Positions 52,508 to 64,000 of a DNA stretch of 64,000 nt are shown in pieces. Position numbers and translations under genes: made by a program. Location: assembly GCA_025991245.1 (NCBI GenBank), contig BQMJ01000029.1, forward strand, positions 124,001-188,000, written 5' to 3'. How positions within the stretch are numbered: the first letter of the stretch is position 1; each line of letters begins with the position of its first letter. The notes under the pieces are model-generated. The model made no database searches and was not told the origin of the DNA. It saw only the letters and a list, made by a program, of their open reading frames with translations. This DNA is from Galdieria partita. Its lineage: Eukaryota > Rhodophyta > Bangiophyceae > Galdieriales > Galdieriaceae.

Positions 52508-54990
52508 CTATTTGTCTTCTCGATGATGTTGTTCATCATTCTCAAATTCCATACTATTCTCCCGAGATATAGTAAAACTTGAACTTGTGCTCTTCCCTTC
52601 TCTTTTCTTCGACAATGGATGTTCGTATTGAGAATTGGAGCGTACAAAACTACTTTGAGATATCCTGGGAGTATGTGAAGGTGTTGAAATTGTACTGTTT
52701 GGACTTAAAAAGGTATCCAACCATAACCAAGATGGTGCTCTTCTAGTCCAACCTGCACGACTATCTCCTCCATTTCTATGTGAAGAACCAAACGATAGAT
52801 CGAAAAGTTGCTTTCCTACTCTTTCCACACAAGCGTCCAAAGTAAGTTCTATCAAAGTGTGGTGTCGCACCATGTCAATCTTCGGAAAAGTATATTGTTC
52901 ACCTAAACGAATATATTCCTGAATTTCTTCTTCTGTAGGATTGGAAAATAAATGAATAATATCTGATAGTCCCAATCCTGGCATAATAGTTACATCGCCT
53001 TCAAATGGCTAGAACAACTTAGCCCATTATCACCATACAATGAATAAATTGTACTTACTTGAGTCAGAACTGGGAAAATCGAGGATACAATCCAAGGTAC
53101 AAGACCAAGTTCATTCATTTGCCAATATCGAAACTTCAATTCCGCTTTAATCATCTTGGCCAAACGGCTCTTCATTAACCGACTGCCTCGAGGTATTACA
53201 TGAGGATTGGTTTGACTCACTATAAAGTGATTGACATTGAAAAGCTCTCCTATTCGTTGCAAAGGAACATCTGCATTGATACTACCATCCATCCACTTTA
53301 CACCTTCCAAGTAATAAGGAACTAAATGTCCATCACTATCTTTTGCAACCAACTGGACGGGAGAAAATATCACCGGAAGTGCGCAACTTGCACCAACTGC
53401 ACTCCATATCAAAACATTAGGCGCTGTTAAATAATTTAGCAAAATAGATTCACTTCCTCGAATAGGAGCTACTGTAATATTGATTATCCTTCTCGTGCAT
53501 TCATAAGCTTCAGCAAAAGTAATATCACCCAAGTTATTACGCATACAACTAGTCAAATGACGAATATCATATAAAATTCCTTTTTTCCATAATCTTTTGA
53601 GTCTTCTTCTTAAAGAAACTCCATTATCAAAAAACTCTAACCGAATCTTGTCGTTGGTTCGAGGATTCACAAGAGTATTTAATAAAATTCTCAATTCATC
53701 ATCTCTAAATATACCAATGAAGGACGCTATAATAGCACCAGCAGAAGAGCCTGAAATAACTCGTGGTAAAAGGCGTTGGTCTAATAAGGCTTTGGCTACT
53801 CCTAAATGATATAATCCCATTTTGGCTCCACCCGATAATAACAAAGCGGTCCTGCCATAAGAATGTCGCATTTCATTAAACACTGAAAGTTTTTGTTGTA
53901 GAGCAACTTCTTCCTTTTTCTTCTGATTTCTATCTTCGGTTGGAAACCCTTTTCGAATCGAATCAAACAATGGAGTACTCGAGAAACTTTGTCGAAATTC
54001 TCCTTCTGTGACTTGCTTGGTTTCTACACACTGCGAAACGTTCGCAAAATCCACAGTACTTAAATACTCCAATAACCAAGCAATCACGTGAACATAATCT
54101 TCCACTATAACTTTGGTTCCAACATGAGAATATTTATGCAAATCTGGATGACATAAACCTGCAAAGCGACGTTGCAATCCTGCTCTAACCACAAATACCA
54201 ATCGTCTTATATCGTTTTCTCTATACAGTATTCCCAACTCAATAAGTCGATTTCGAAGCAGCTGAATATCGCAGCAAAAGCTAATGGACTCCTCTTCACG
54301 ATACTTCCACTCATCATTTCCTTCCAATCTGTCTAGCAACTGTGCTGAGTTGTACCATTCCATATATGTTGAAGCCTTGTTTAGAACTTGATACAACTCA
54401 TTCATAGCAAGACGATTATTTCGATTCCGCCACCAGTGCAAAAATAAATAAAGAGGAGAATAGTCACAAAACTTGGAAAATGAAAAAACTATCAAGGAAA
54501 CATTAGCCTACTTGCCAATAAACAAAATAGACATACCAAGTGCTGGTCTTTGAACATTATCTTTACTCTCTATTGAAGAAGAATGAATGTCCTCTAATGT
54601 ATTTTCTAAAGAATTGCACTTATTTTCTGGTTGTTCAAGGAGCCACTTGTCAACAGCACTTTGTCTTTGAGCTTCATAAACGTCTTGGGGAGGTCGAGGA
54701 ACCAACTCTGCAAACAAATGGTCTGCTTCATAAGACGTGTTTCCCAAGTTCTGCTTACTGCTTTGGTTTCCTTTCCAACCCAAAAGTTTCCTAATAGGAT
54801 AAGTAGACCAACTAAGACTCTTCCAAGCGAGTCGATAAGGAAGCAGTGTTGCATTTGTAACCTTCCTTCGAAAGGGTTCTTTGTCTATATTTTCTTTGAA
54901 TAGCATGTGATAACTAGATTCATCACTTTCACTATAAAAGGAGTTATCTTTAGTTGTTGAAGCAGGAGACGAGGATATCGGTTCCACCAT
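52508..54990 (-). CDS. Patatin-domain triacylglycerol lipase, SDP1/TGL type
   Basis: Three exons (54537-54990, 53059-54488, 52508-53008) give 794 residues. It hydrolyses stored triacylglycerol at lipid droplets. The patatin domain (about residues 325-520) has the oxyanion loop ALLLSGGAKMGLYHLGV, the nucleophile elbow GSSAG and the Asp of WMDGSINADVP. The preceding helical region (WYNSAQLLDRLEGNDEWK, HPDLHKYSHVGTKVIVEDY) is the SDP1/TGL3-5 N-terminal domain, and PFEGDVTIMPGL follows it as in SDP1. I take Met at 54990, because earlier in-frame codons overlap the upstream helicase gene on the same strand. The C-terminal ~100 residues are Ser-rich. Confidence 0.88.
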
Positions 54991-55030
54991 TCGGTTCTTT
55001 TCAAAACTTAAAACATTCCTTCGATTCTTA

Positions 55031-57920
55031 TTATTTACGCTGAATCGTTGAGGAAAGCGATTTGGCTCTTTGAATGGCAGAATAATAAGGCTCTTGTTGA
55101 AAGAATGCCGGATAACCACTATCTACAAGTTTCTTTGCGTCCATTTTGCGAAAAGAAGCAATAAGTTGGTCGATGTCTTCTTCTTCATCTTTTTGAGAAC
55201 TTTTGCTAACCTTTTGCTTCTTCTTTTTCTTTTGACGAGAAGTGACTTTACTGATAGCTTGTCCTGTTTCACTTTGCTTTCTTTCCTATTCTCAATACAT
55301 AAGTTACGATATTAAAAGATTTCTCTATAAAATACCTGATAAGGAAAGTTATTATTAGAATGGGTAGAGTCTTCGGGTGACGACTCTTCGTCTCCAGTCA
55401 ACTTCCATAGCTTTATGTAGCGTCCATCAATATCATTTACACTCTTATGGCCTAAGGAATATTTCTCTGCAAGCTGATGCAAAAAGCGTCGTTCATCATT
55501 GGATAGCTGAGAGGAGAATTCGATTGTTTTCGAGTCCGAATGAATAAACTTCATGAGCTTATCTTCGATGAGATTCATTTTAGTGTCTTCTTCAATTTGC
55601 TCATTCTTCGTCACTTGACAACTCGTTTTAGTCTTGAGTTTATTCTTCTTTGCAATATCCAAAATTTTGGATGACTCGTCTTTCTTCTTAGAGTGTTGAG
55701 GTTGGTTGGATACTTCCCCTTGAAAAGATGGATCATATTCTGTTGCGTATCGAATTTCTCCATTTTCAAAACAATAAGATACCAATTGAGAGAGGATGGG
55801 ATCCTTTTCCATCATATCAGAGTTTCCTATGATACAAAGATGTCTTCTAGCTCTGGTGATAGCCACATTGATTCTTCTATAATCTGTCAAGAATCCCAAT
55901 TCTTGAATATCATTGGAACGTACGAGAGATAAAATAATAGCCTCTTTCTCTCGACCTTGAAATCCATCTACTGTAGAAATTTCTATTTCTTCTATAATAG
56001 AGCATAAGTATTGTTCCTTTCATTCTTGACTTTGCCTACCTGAAAGCTGAACTATTTTTTGACGCAATTCTCGTATTTGTGCTGCATATGGAGAAATAAT
56101 ACCAATTTGTTTGGGTTCAACTTTAGCATCCAACAATTCCTTTAAATGTTGCAAACAAAGCTGAATTTCATTTCGATTTCTTTTGGATTCACAACTTAAC
56201 AATAAAAGTGCGAGGCTTTCTGTTTGTTCATCAGTCAATAATGACTCGGTTTCTTCTGGACAGTCACAACCAGCTGTGTCAATCCACAATAAGGGAATTT
56301 CCGTATTACGATCCCTTTGAACCTCAGGTAAATCACACAAAAGATGATATTCAACATCTGCATCAGGAGAAAGCAATCCTAAGTCAACTCTATCAGTTAT
56401 ACAATCCTATTCAAATAGTAAAGCAACATACCTCTATAGAAAGTATGATTGCTCCATTCCGATATACAACGATGCATACGATATTGTACTTGTAAGACAG
56501 AAACAATCGTCTGAAGTTTTTCATGTTGAAAAATACGCTCCAGAATAGACTTTCCCAATCCATTCTCTAAGGCTTTTTGGGATTGTACGGTTGGCGGTAA
56601 CTGAAAGGGATCGCCTGCCAGAACAGCTCTTTTCCCTTTTAACAAAGCTATCCAACACAACGACTCTAACGCTTGTCCAGCTTCATCAATAATAACTGTA
56701 TCCAATCCATTTCTTCCTATTCTCGAATTCTCAGAAAACATCGACTCCATAGTCCAATCTCCAGCTCCAGTACAAGTACAAAAAATAATTTGGGTTTGTT
56801 GAAAAGAATAACTCATCGCTAAGGACTTTTTTTCCTTCCATTCCTTTTGTAACGATTTTCTCATCTTCCTCCATTCATATTGCTGATGACGATCTTTTAC
56901 ATGTTCCAATGAACGCTCAACGGATACTATTTCCGTTTCAATATCTTTCAACAGCTTTCCTTGATCCTAATTCGTGCAAATTATCGGATATCAAATAACT
57001 TGGGATATTCTTACATTCTCTTTCATCTGATATGCCATCGAGTATTTGTACAACTCAGAATTGTACCTCGCAGGATGTCCAATACGCATTGCTGACACAT
57101 GTGGCTCTTTCTTTATCAACATTTCCATCAAGTTATCCACCGCAACATTCGATGGAGCACAAACTAGCAATGTCTCTCCTCTTTGCAATAACTTTCTAAT
57201 AAGAGCAACTAGAGTTGTTGTTTTGCCTGTTCCTGGTGGACCATGAATTATAGTAACCGGATAGTTACAAGTGCCCATAAGACAAGCCTGGTTCTGTGAA
57301 CTGTTCAATTCTGGATCCTCTTGGAACTCTATATTTTCTGGTCTCAAAAGCAGCTTTTCATAGTTGTTCTCCATAAATAAAGTTTGTCTTATAGAATACG
57401 CTCGGTGATTAGAATCCATATCTTTGAGTTCCTCCAAAGCTTTGAGGCATCGCTTCAAGGTAATATTTTCAAAGTCCTTTACTACCGCAACACGTTCGTT
57501 GTGTTCTTGGAGCTTTTCGAATATATTTTGTTCTCCTAAAGATACTATCACTTTATCTCCTGTGAATTCTTTCAAAACTCCTCGATAAACTGAGTAGCCA
57601 TCGGGAGCAGAATGCACTTGGAAACGAAACAGAACAGGATCACCCTTGTGAAGTTTGGTTGAAGTAACCTTATCTTGACAAGAATTCTTCTCTAAGACAA
57701 CTTGTATTGTTTCATCTTTGGAAGTTTTGGAAACAGATGTGATGCGCAAATTGTACACTGCTAAACCAAGAAGTTGTAACTTTTTCCAATGCTTCTTCTC
57801 TTCCAAGTTTTGTAGTGCATTTTCTATTCGTTTTTGTTCTTCCTCTGCTTCCCAAGAAAGTAAGGCTTTCTGTCTATCTACAAAGTCAACAACACTTTCC
57901 TTGTTGACTGTCCCAGTCAT
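55031..57920 (-). CDS. IGHMBP2: SF1 helicase, IGHMBP2/SMUBP2-like with R3H-like domain
   Basis: Five exons (57015-57920, 56432-56966, 56040-56387, 55336-55991, 55031-55285) encode 899 residues. The Upf1-like motifs are in order: IIHGPPGTGKTTTLVALI, APSNVAVDNL, VIIDEAGQALES, LAGDPFQLPPTV, VQYRMHRCISEWSN, STVDGFQGREKEAIILS and NVAITRARRHLCIIG. The domain before motif I has the beta-barrel features of IGHMBP2. A region at about 730-790 (FIHSDSKTIEF, NDERRFLHQLAEKY, LGHKSV) resembles an R3H single-stranded nucleic-acid domain. Such helicases act in tRNA, ribosome and RNA metabolism. The lipase gene begins 40 bp after this stop on the same strand. Confidence 0.88.
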
Positions 57921-58105
57921 TGTTCTTCTTTACAACAATACAAAGAAGTGCACACAATAACCTATCAACTTGGGAATGTTTTATATATACAAACATTATC
58001 AGAATGATTTGGACTATGCTATGAACATTCTTAATATTTGTCTGTTTTATTTGGTTGTAACAATCTGATATTTGGAAGATTTCAAGTCTTACAACTCTGA
58101 CGACG

Positions 58106-59867
58106 ATGAGACGATGTCGTTTGTATTCGGATCGGCTGACCTTTTTGGTTGCGGTCGATAGACACTTGTCGGGATCTTTTTGTTCCCATATCGTTCATAA
58201 CAACAAGTACCTAAACTATTCCAAAATACTATTTCATTGTGGTGTGTTATCCAAAAGGTGGTTACTTTTGAAAGCGTTATCATTTCCTTGTAGACAAGAG
58301 TCGTTGACAAGTTTGACCAAAAGGTTGTTTGGCTCGACCACCCAATCTACTGGCGACAACTCTATAGGAATGGAAGCGACGAAGAGAAATGAGTTGGAAG
58401 TTGTTTGTGAAGAATTGTCCAATATGAAGCGTACAGTGAAAGCAAAAGTTCCCAAAGGTGCAAGAGATTTCCTTCCTGAACAAATGGCTATTCGTGAAAA
58501 GGCTTTTCGTATTGTCTCCAAAGTATTTGATCGTCACGGAGCAGTTGCTATTGATACTCCAGTGTTTGAGTTGAAGGAAACTCTAACAGGAAAGTATGGA
58601 GAAGACTCCAAACTTATCTATGATTTGGCAGACCAAGGCGGTGAACTGTTATCACTGAGATACGACTTGACTGTTCCCTTGGCTAGATTCTTAGCCACTC
58701 ACAAGATAACCAACTTGAAAAGATATCATATAAGTAGAGTGTACCGACGAGATAATCCAGCCATCCAAAGAGGACGTTTTAGAGAGTTTTATCAATGTGA
58801 CTTTGATATAGCTGGGAACTTTTCAAGAATGGTTCCTGATGCAGAGGTTGGTTTATTTGGAATATGCAAAGTACTCGTCTCACCTTTGATAGGTCATTAA
58901 AGTGCTTTGTGAAGTGTTGGATGACTTGGCAGCGGTATCTTCTTTTCATGCAAAGATCCTTTCTAGTTATAAAGTCAAAGTGAATCATCGAGGCTTATTA
59001 GATTCTATTTTTGAGTTGTGTGGTGTTCCAAAAGAGAAAATTAGGGCAATTAGTTCTGCTGTGGACAAATTAGATAAGGAATCTTGGAACAATGTCCGAT
59101 ATGAGATGATAGAAAAGAAAGGTTTGGATCCTTGTATAGCAGATAAGATTGGTAGTTATGTACTTCGCCGAGATAATCCACAAAAGATGCTTTCATCATT
59201 ATATGAAGACCCTCATCTTTCTTCTATAGCACGTTCATCTTTGGAAGACATGGAACTTTTGTTAAAATATCTTGAAGACTTGGGAGTAGGAGATTGTCTT
59301 ATTTTTGATCTTTCATTAGCAAGGGGATTGGACTATTATACTGGTTTGATATTTGAGGCAGTTTTGACAACCGATAGCAATACTTCATTAGGTTCCATTG
59401 GTGCCGGTGGTCGTTATGATAACTTGGTGGATATGTTTTCGAGTCGTTCAGTTCCTTGTGTTGGTTGTTCACTGGGTATTGAACGAATATTGACGATATA
59501 TGAAACTGCTGAACGAGAATGGGCCAGTTCGATGGGTCGAAAAATAAAAGCGAACAAGACCCAAGTATGGATTGCGTCCATTGGAGAACAAATGATAAGA
59601 GAAAGAATGAAATTGGCTAATGAGTTGTGGAAAGGAAATATTGCAGCTGAGTTTTCGTATGCAGAAAAACCTAAATTGAATAAACAATTACAACATGCCT
59701 TGGAAGAAGAGATTCCGTTGCTTGCTATAATTGGAGAGGATGAACTGAAAAGAGGAATGGTTAATCTAAAGATTTTGGCAACTAACGAACAAAAAGAGGT
59801 CAACAGAACAGAAATTGTAGATGCTGTCAAACAAGCTTTGAATGAGATGGAAGTGGCAATTGAATAA
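58106..59867 (+). CDS. HARS: Histidyl-tRNA synthetase, possibly dual-targeted
   Basis: Two exons (58106-58846 and 58893-59867) give 571 residues. Class II motif 2 is [12 protein letters not shown], the HisA motifs are [10 protein letters not shown] and [10 protein letters not shown], and motif 3 is [24 protein letters not shown] opens the catalytic domain. The C-terminal anticodon domain runs from [15 protein letters not shown]. The intron end is fixed by [12 protein letters not shown]. The first 88 residues (many Arg, Ser, Leu, Cys; few acids) look like an organelle presequence. Met-89 (58370) would start a cytosolic form, so one gene may serve two compartments. Confidence 0.94.
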
Positions 59868-59903
59868 TAAAGTCATTGGTTTGGAATCCATTTTCAACGC
59901 GTT

Positions 59904-62900
59904 ATGGGATTGGTTGGAACAATAGACCGTACAGCCATATTAAGTTGGTGTCCAACCCAAATAGGACAAACAGACTTATTTGTTGTGGCAAGTTATGGTG
60001 GTTCTGTAGACCCCGGATTTGACTCCGGTTCTGTGCTAGAACTTCATTCCGTGGATTCGCGAAGCAACTCAAAAAAGATTGCAGAAAATACATCATCACA
60101 GGGACCTCTTCAAAAGTTGTGTTCACTTAGCTGCGAAGAAAAGTTTTTGAAACTTTCTTGGGGTAGAAAACCTAATAATGAAGAGCTTGGTTTGGTTGCT
60201 GGAGGTTTCTCAAGTGGCATTGTAAAAGTTTGGGATGTGGACAAACTGACCTCAAGAACGTCTAATACTCCTCTATTTTCAAGCGATAGAAAAGAAGCAA
60301 AGACTAGTAAAGGTCCTGTTTCTGCGTTGGAGTTTAGTCCTTTTATTAGTGGGTTATTGGCGAGTAGCGGCTCCGATTCAGAGTTTTATATTTGGGACTT
60401 GTCTCTATCAAAGCCTATAGAAGAGAGACAAGTAAAAGGATATTCTTTAGATAGTTCAAACCTTTTCAGAGGTGCTACTGGAGCTTCCAACTTGGCCAGT
60501 GCAGAACTTACTAGTTTGACTTGGAACAAGGGTAACCAGAGAATTCTGGCTACTGGTCATGTATCGGGCTTGTGTGTTATTTGGGATCTAAGTCAAAAGC
60601 GATCCGTCGTTAGTTTTCGTGAAAGCGATACCAAAAAGAGAATATCCTGTCTATCTTGGAGTCCTGTTATTCCAGTTCAAATAATTACAGGCTTTGACGA
60701 TGATAAAGGCTCGTCATTATTCATATGGGATTTGAGAGCTACAAAAGTACCGATGAAAGACCTCAGTACGCATGCACGTGGCGTAACATCGGTTTCGTGG
60801 TGTTCGCATGATCCGAGTCTGATCATTTGCACTACAAAAGATAGTCATTGTATTATTCTTCATTCACAAACAGGGGAGTTACTGGGAGAAGTTCCTGCCG
60901 AATCTGGTTGGAATTTTGACGTTCAATGGTCGAATACTTTACCAGGCTTGGTTTCTGTTTGTTCATTGGAAAGCAAAGTTTCCATTTGGAATGTTGTCAC
61001 TGGGACAAGTGATTCGATGAGCAACATGCAAGCAACTTCAAGTGCTTTGAAGGACTCATTTGGAGAAGAATTTGCCTCAGGTTTGCCACCCGAAATGGCT
61101 TGGAGCTCACCACGTGACTCGAAAAGGTCGAAAGAAAGTGTTCCTATATTGGGACATTACGCACCTTCATGGATGAAGCGTCGTAGTGGTGTTTCATTTT
61201 GTTTTGATGGAGCTTTGCTTTATTTCGGTGTTTCTGCTACACATCCAACACAGACATCACCGAGCTTTGTAGAAATCCAACAAACTCATACCAATCCTGA
61301 TGTATTGTCTACCAATCATCGTATTCAAGAAATGTTGAGTGAAGGAAGACTTCAGTCATTTTGTATGGAGAAAATAAGTCAGAGATCTTCGAAGAAAGAT
61401 TGGCGTACAAGCTTTGGTTCAGAAGTACATTTGGATATATGGGAAGCCATTGCACTTTGGTGTAGTACGCATCCCCGACAAGAGTTATTATCCCATCTTC
61501 AAAAATCCATGTCACCAGTCTTTTTAGAAGATACTCCAGGTCTAAGATTGATTGGATATGCCATATGTCCACCTATGTGTGCATTGTCCGATGTTGTTCC
61601 AAAGTCAGGTTCAGATGCTTTGCACCTCTCGGCAAAGGAGCAGATGAATGATCCCATTCAGCAACAACCTTCTGGACCAGCTCCTTGGGAGTTGGATGGG
61701 CAAGATGACCAGACTGTTCAAAGTTTACAAGAAGACATCGTATCTTCTCATTTGAGTTCACTAGATTTGCAAACAAAGTCAGCGGAGGATAGAACTGGGA
61801 AACTTTCGCCTGATGATAAACCCAAACTTGTTGAATATTTGCTTCAAGGCAATCTTTCAGATGCTGTTGATGCAGCATTTTCTGATAATCAACCAACTGA
61901 GGCTTTGGTTCTTGCTTCAGTTGGTGGCGTGGAGCTTTTTCGAAATGCGCGAATCAAATATTTGGAATATCAAGCCAATGCAACCCTAGCTTTTATTGTT
62001 GCATGTATAGAAGAAGAAAGTGAGGCGTTGAACATATTGAAGAAACTTCATTTGTCGGATTCCCATTCGATGACTTCTCATCCGTCATCATTGAAATGGC
62101 AGGAAGCGTTATCTTTGATATTGAATTACGCTCCTCCAGGTCCCACTTTTGTATTGTTATGCAATCAGTTAGGAAATAAGTTACAAGACGAACTACATAA
62201 CTCAAAAGGTGCTGCTCTGTGTTTCTTATGTGCTGGAAATATACCAAAGCTATCCTATTCCTGGGCTTGTGAAGCAAAACAAGTTCCTCATCCACATCGT
62301 AGATATCGAAATTGGAAGTGGTCGAATACGGAAGACTTGTTAGAATATATTCAACGTTTAATGTTCCTTCGTGGCTGTATTTCGATGAGTGAAAGTGCAT
62401 CATTATACAGTGAAGAGTTGAATACCATTGATGAGGAGGCATCGAAGGCATTTTGTGATTATGCAACGCTGCTTCTTGCTGAAGGAGAATGTCAGTCAGC
62501 ACTTTCCTATTTGGCTCCATTGAATCCTGAAACGCAAGGTACATTTGGTATTGCAGGAGAACTTTTATATCGTACATATTGGAAACTTGGACAATCGGCT
62601 GCCAGTCAGTTGGGTTTTTCAGAGGCTCCTCCTTTTCCTTTTACTTCAGTGGAACCAAAACGAACATTGATAGAAACCGGACATCCGATAAATGCAGCAT
62701 CTTCATCACCAAGAAACATGAACCTCAATACTGAGGAAAATATGCCACAGTATGGAGGGCCTCCAGTTTCAGATAGTACATCTTTTGTTTCCAATGTAAG
62801 AAATCTACAAGACGCTAGAGATGTTTCAAGATCTTTCGAATCTTTGCAACAGAGTCAGTTTCCTTCCAACGTTGCAGCAATGACCGCTCCGCTTCATTCA

Positions 62901-64000
62901 GTTAGTGGCCGAGCAGTCCCATTACAAGCAGCTTACTCTGTTTCGCAACCTTCCCTTTATACAGAAAGTATAAGTGCTGTTCCTGGAAGTGTTCCAACCG
63001 ATGTTTCCTCAAGAACGACCACAGCAGCGGCATCTGGATATTATCCGCATCCTATTCAAGCACCTCCGTCCTATCAAGAATTGGCCAGTCGTCAAAATCA
63101 GAATTATCCAAATATTGCGACATCTAGTGAAGCTGCCAACGCTTCAAGAGTGCATCATGGAAACTACAAATACTTCGACCTTTCTGAACAGGTGATGGGA
63201 TCCCAAGCGACTTTCAATCAACAACCTTCAACATTCACTGCTCCACCTCCGCCACCAAAGACAGCAACTAGATCTTCTTCAGAAACTTCTTATCTACCTA
63301 ATCAACCAGTCACTTTAGGAAACGTTGTACCTGGAAATCAAGGCACTCTTCCTTCTGCTACGACAGCCACAACATCGTCATCATTTTCTTCCTCAGCTTC
63401 CATTCCTCCGCCTCCTCCTTCAAACACATTGAATACTTCAATGTATGATAGATCTCGAGTTGAAGCAACAAATGTTGCAACACAGCGGGGTATGGAAACC
63501 AATAGCCATCTTCAATTTTCATCCACATTAACACCACCTCCACCTACCAATTCAAGTATGCAGAATTGGGCTATGCCTTCTCATACAGTTTCATCGGGAG
63601 AGACAACTGGAACGTATGGAAATATTCCGAGTCAAGCAAATAAGTATTCTGCGACAGGAAATGCCGATGTTCAAGTATCGAAGGAATTGCCATCACAGCA
63701 TAAGAGTCCAGCACAAACGACGACTCATGTTAGAAGTGGCATTGAATCTAATTCAGCATCCATATCATCGATACAGAGACAGCCAAGCGAGCAATCAACC
63801 GTTCCCAGTTTACCGACATCAGGACCATTCAGCAGTGCTTTTTCCAGTTACTCATCTCAAGCAAGCAATCCTAGTAAATCTGCTACGAATATATCCTCAC
63901 CACCTATAATGACAGAATCTCCTTCGGGAAAAGATACAAGAGGTCAGATTACTTCTGTACCTACCTTAAGTGTAGCAGATATATCTCGAGTTCCTTCCAA
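59904..64000 (+). CDS. SEC31: SEC31, COPII outer-coat subunit, 5' part (runs off right edge)
   Basis: One uninterrupted frame of 1365 codons from ATG 59904 to the end of the window. SEC31 with SEC13 forms the outer cage of COPII vesicles leaving the ER. The N-terminal WD40 propeller has typical phrases: GLVAGGFSSGIVKVWDVDKL, VSALEFSPFISGLLASSG, WNKGNQRILATGHVSG, and WDLRATKVPMKDLSTHARGV broken by family spacing. The alpha-solenoid (about 430-850) includes ALVLASVGG, preceded by SDAVDAAF. From about residue 910 the chain is Pro/Ser/Gln-rich, including PPPPP-type clusters that would bind SEC23. The frame has no stop, so the C-terminus lies beyond the window. It begins 36 bp after the HisRS stop. 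Confidence 0.93.
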   Translation, partial: MGLVGTIDRTAILSWCPTQIGQTDLFVVASYGGSVDPGFDSGSVLELHSVDSRSNSKKIAENTSSQGPLQKLCSLSCEEKFLKLSWGRKPNNEELGLVAGGFSSGIVKVWDVDKLTSRTSNTPLFSSDRKEAKTSKGPVSALEFSPFISGLLASSGSDSEFYIWDLSLSKPIEERQVKGYSLDSSNLFRGATGASNLASAELTSLTWNKGNQRILATGHVSGLCVIWDLSQKRSVVSFRESDTKKRISCLSWSPVIPVQIITGFDDDKGSSLFIWDLRATKVPMKDLSTHARGVTSVSWCSHDPSLIICTTKDSHCIILHSQTGELLGEVPAESGWNFDVQWSNTLPGLVSVCSLESKVSIWNVVTGTSDSMSNMQATSSALKDSFGEEFASGLPPEMAWSSPRDSKRSKESVPILGHYAPSWMKRRSGVSFCFDGALLYFGVSATHPTQTSPSFVEIQQTHTNPDVLSTNHRIQEMLSEGRLQSFCMEKISQRSSKKDWRTSFGSEVHLDIWEAIALWCSTHPRQELLSHLQKSMSPVFLEDTPGLRLIGYAICPPMCALSDVVPKSGSDALHLSAKEQMNDPIQQQPSGPAPWELDGQDDQTVQSLQEDIVSSHLSSLDLQTKSAEDRTGKLSPDDKPKLVEYLLQGNLSDAVDAAFSDNQPTEALVLASVGGVELFRNARIKYLEYQANATLAFIVACIEEESEALNILKKLHLSDSHSMTSHPSSLKWQEALSLILNYAPPGPTFVLLCNQLGNKLQDELHNSKGAALCFLCAGNIPKLSYSWACEAKQVPHPHRRYRNWKWSNTEDLLEYIQRLMFLRGCISMSESASLYSEELNTIDEEASKAFCDYATLLLAEGECQSALSYLAPLNPETQGTFGIAGELLYRTYWKLGQSAASQLGFSEAPPFPFTSVEPKRTLIETGHPINAASSSPRNMNLNTEENMPQYGGPPVSDSTSFVSNVRNLQDARDVSRSFESLQQSQFPSNVAAMTAPLHSVSGRAVPLQAAYSVSQPSLYTESISAVPGSVPTDVSSRTTTAAASGYYPHPIQAPPSYQELASRQNQNYPNIATSSEAANASRVHHGNYKYFDLSEQVMGSQATFNQQPSTFTAPPPPPKTATRSSSETSYLPNQPVTLGNVVPGNQGTLPSATTATTSSSFSSSASIPPPPPSNTLNTSMYDRSRVEATNVATQRGMETNSHLQFSSTLTPPPPTNSSMQNWAMPSHTVSSGETTGTYGNIPSQANKYSATGNADVQVSKELPSQHKSPAQTTTHVRSGIESNSASISSIQRQPSEQSTVPSLPTSGPFSSAFSSYSSQASNPSKSATNISSPPIMTESPSGKDTRGQITSVPTLSVADISRVPS

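Noticed and set aside
54990-55119. Longer N-terminus for the lipase (43 more residues)
   Set aside because: It would overlap the 3' end of the helicase gene on the same strand, and the extra residues are not family-like.

Overview
The window is nuclear DNA of a eukaryote with compact, single-copy genes on both strands. Most genes carry one to four very short GT-AG introns of about 40-60 nt, often with a TNAC or TACTAAT-type branch site. The organism is very probably the thermoacidophilic red alga Galdieria sulphuraria or a close relative. The strongest clue is the 297-residue methyltransferase at 15081-15974. As I remember it, it matches almost residue for residue the structurally characterised sarcosine/dimethylglycine methyltransferase of G. 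sulphuraria. Intron size and the lack of close land-plant or animal character elsewhere agree. I worked without database access.

Layout. 1-6.2 kb: 5' part of MCM4 (running off the left edge), an intronless beta-tubulin gene and, tail-to-tail with it, a decayed beta-tubulin copy. 6.5-9.3 kb: a small secreted Tyr/Cys-rich protein and an ODR4-like membrane protein. 9.4-13.7 kb: cystathionine beta-lyase, ribosomal protein L35, a prenylated-type DnaJ and mitochondrial pyruvate carrier 1. 13.7-16 kb: a head-to-head pair of betaine-type methyltransferases. 16.4-23.8 kb: R2R3 MYB, a zinc-less MDR reductase, a CPBP protease homologue, glutaredoxin, mitochondrial uL3 and a VAP protein. 24-27.4 kb: two tandem paralogous secreted Ser/Tyr/Cys-rich proteins. 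28.2-35.4 kb: DDX52/Rok1 helicase, a nucleotide-sugar transporter, GINS subunit Psf3, AsnRS and OSTC. 35.6-40 kb: an unknown secreted protein, a possible Pol III RNA locus, an arrestin-like protein, an unknown protein and an LCL3-type nuclease. 40.2-46.7 kb: TFIIIC subunit 5, ketosphinganine reductase, a protein with KEN and D-box degrons (candidate securin), CDC25 and RIO1. 47.4-52.3 kb: a two-domain glycosyltransferase, a CCDC97-like fragment, cytochrome b5 reductase and WDR83/MORG1. 52.5-64 kb: SDP1-type lipase, IGHMBP2-type helicase, HisRS and the 5' part of SEC31 (running off the right edge).

The genes form no single pathway, but cell-cycle and replication functions recur (MCM4, Psf3, CDC25, the securin candidate, tubulin). 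MCM4 has a textbook E2F site just before its start codon. Genes are packed tightly: divergent starts overlap (CPBP/glutaredoxin) or lie 15 bp apart (TFIIIC5/KDSR), and convergent stops lie 3-50 bp apart. I recognised no transposon, virus-derived element or CRISPR array. Exon joins were checked by reading-frame continuity and by the total coding length being divisible by three. They are inferences, not transcript evidence.
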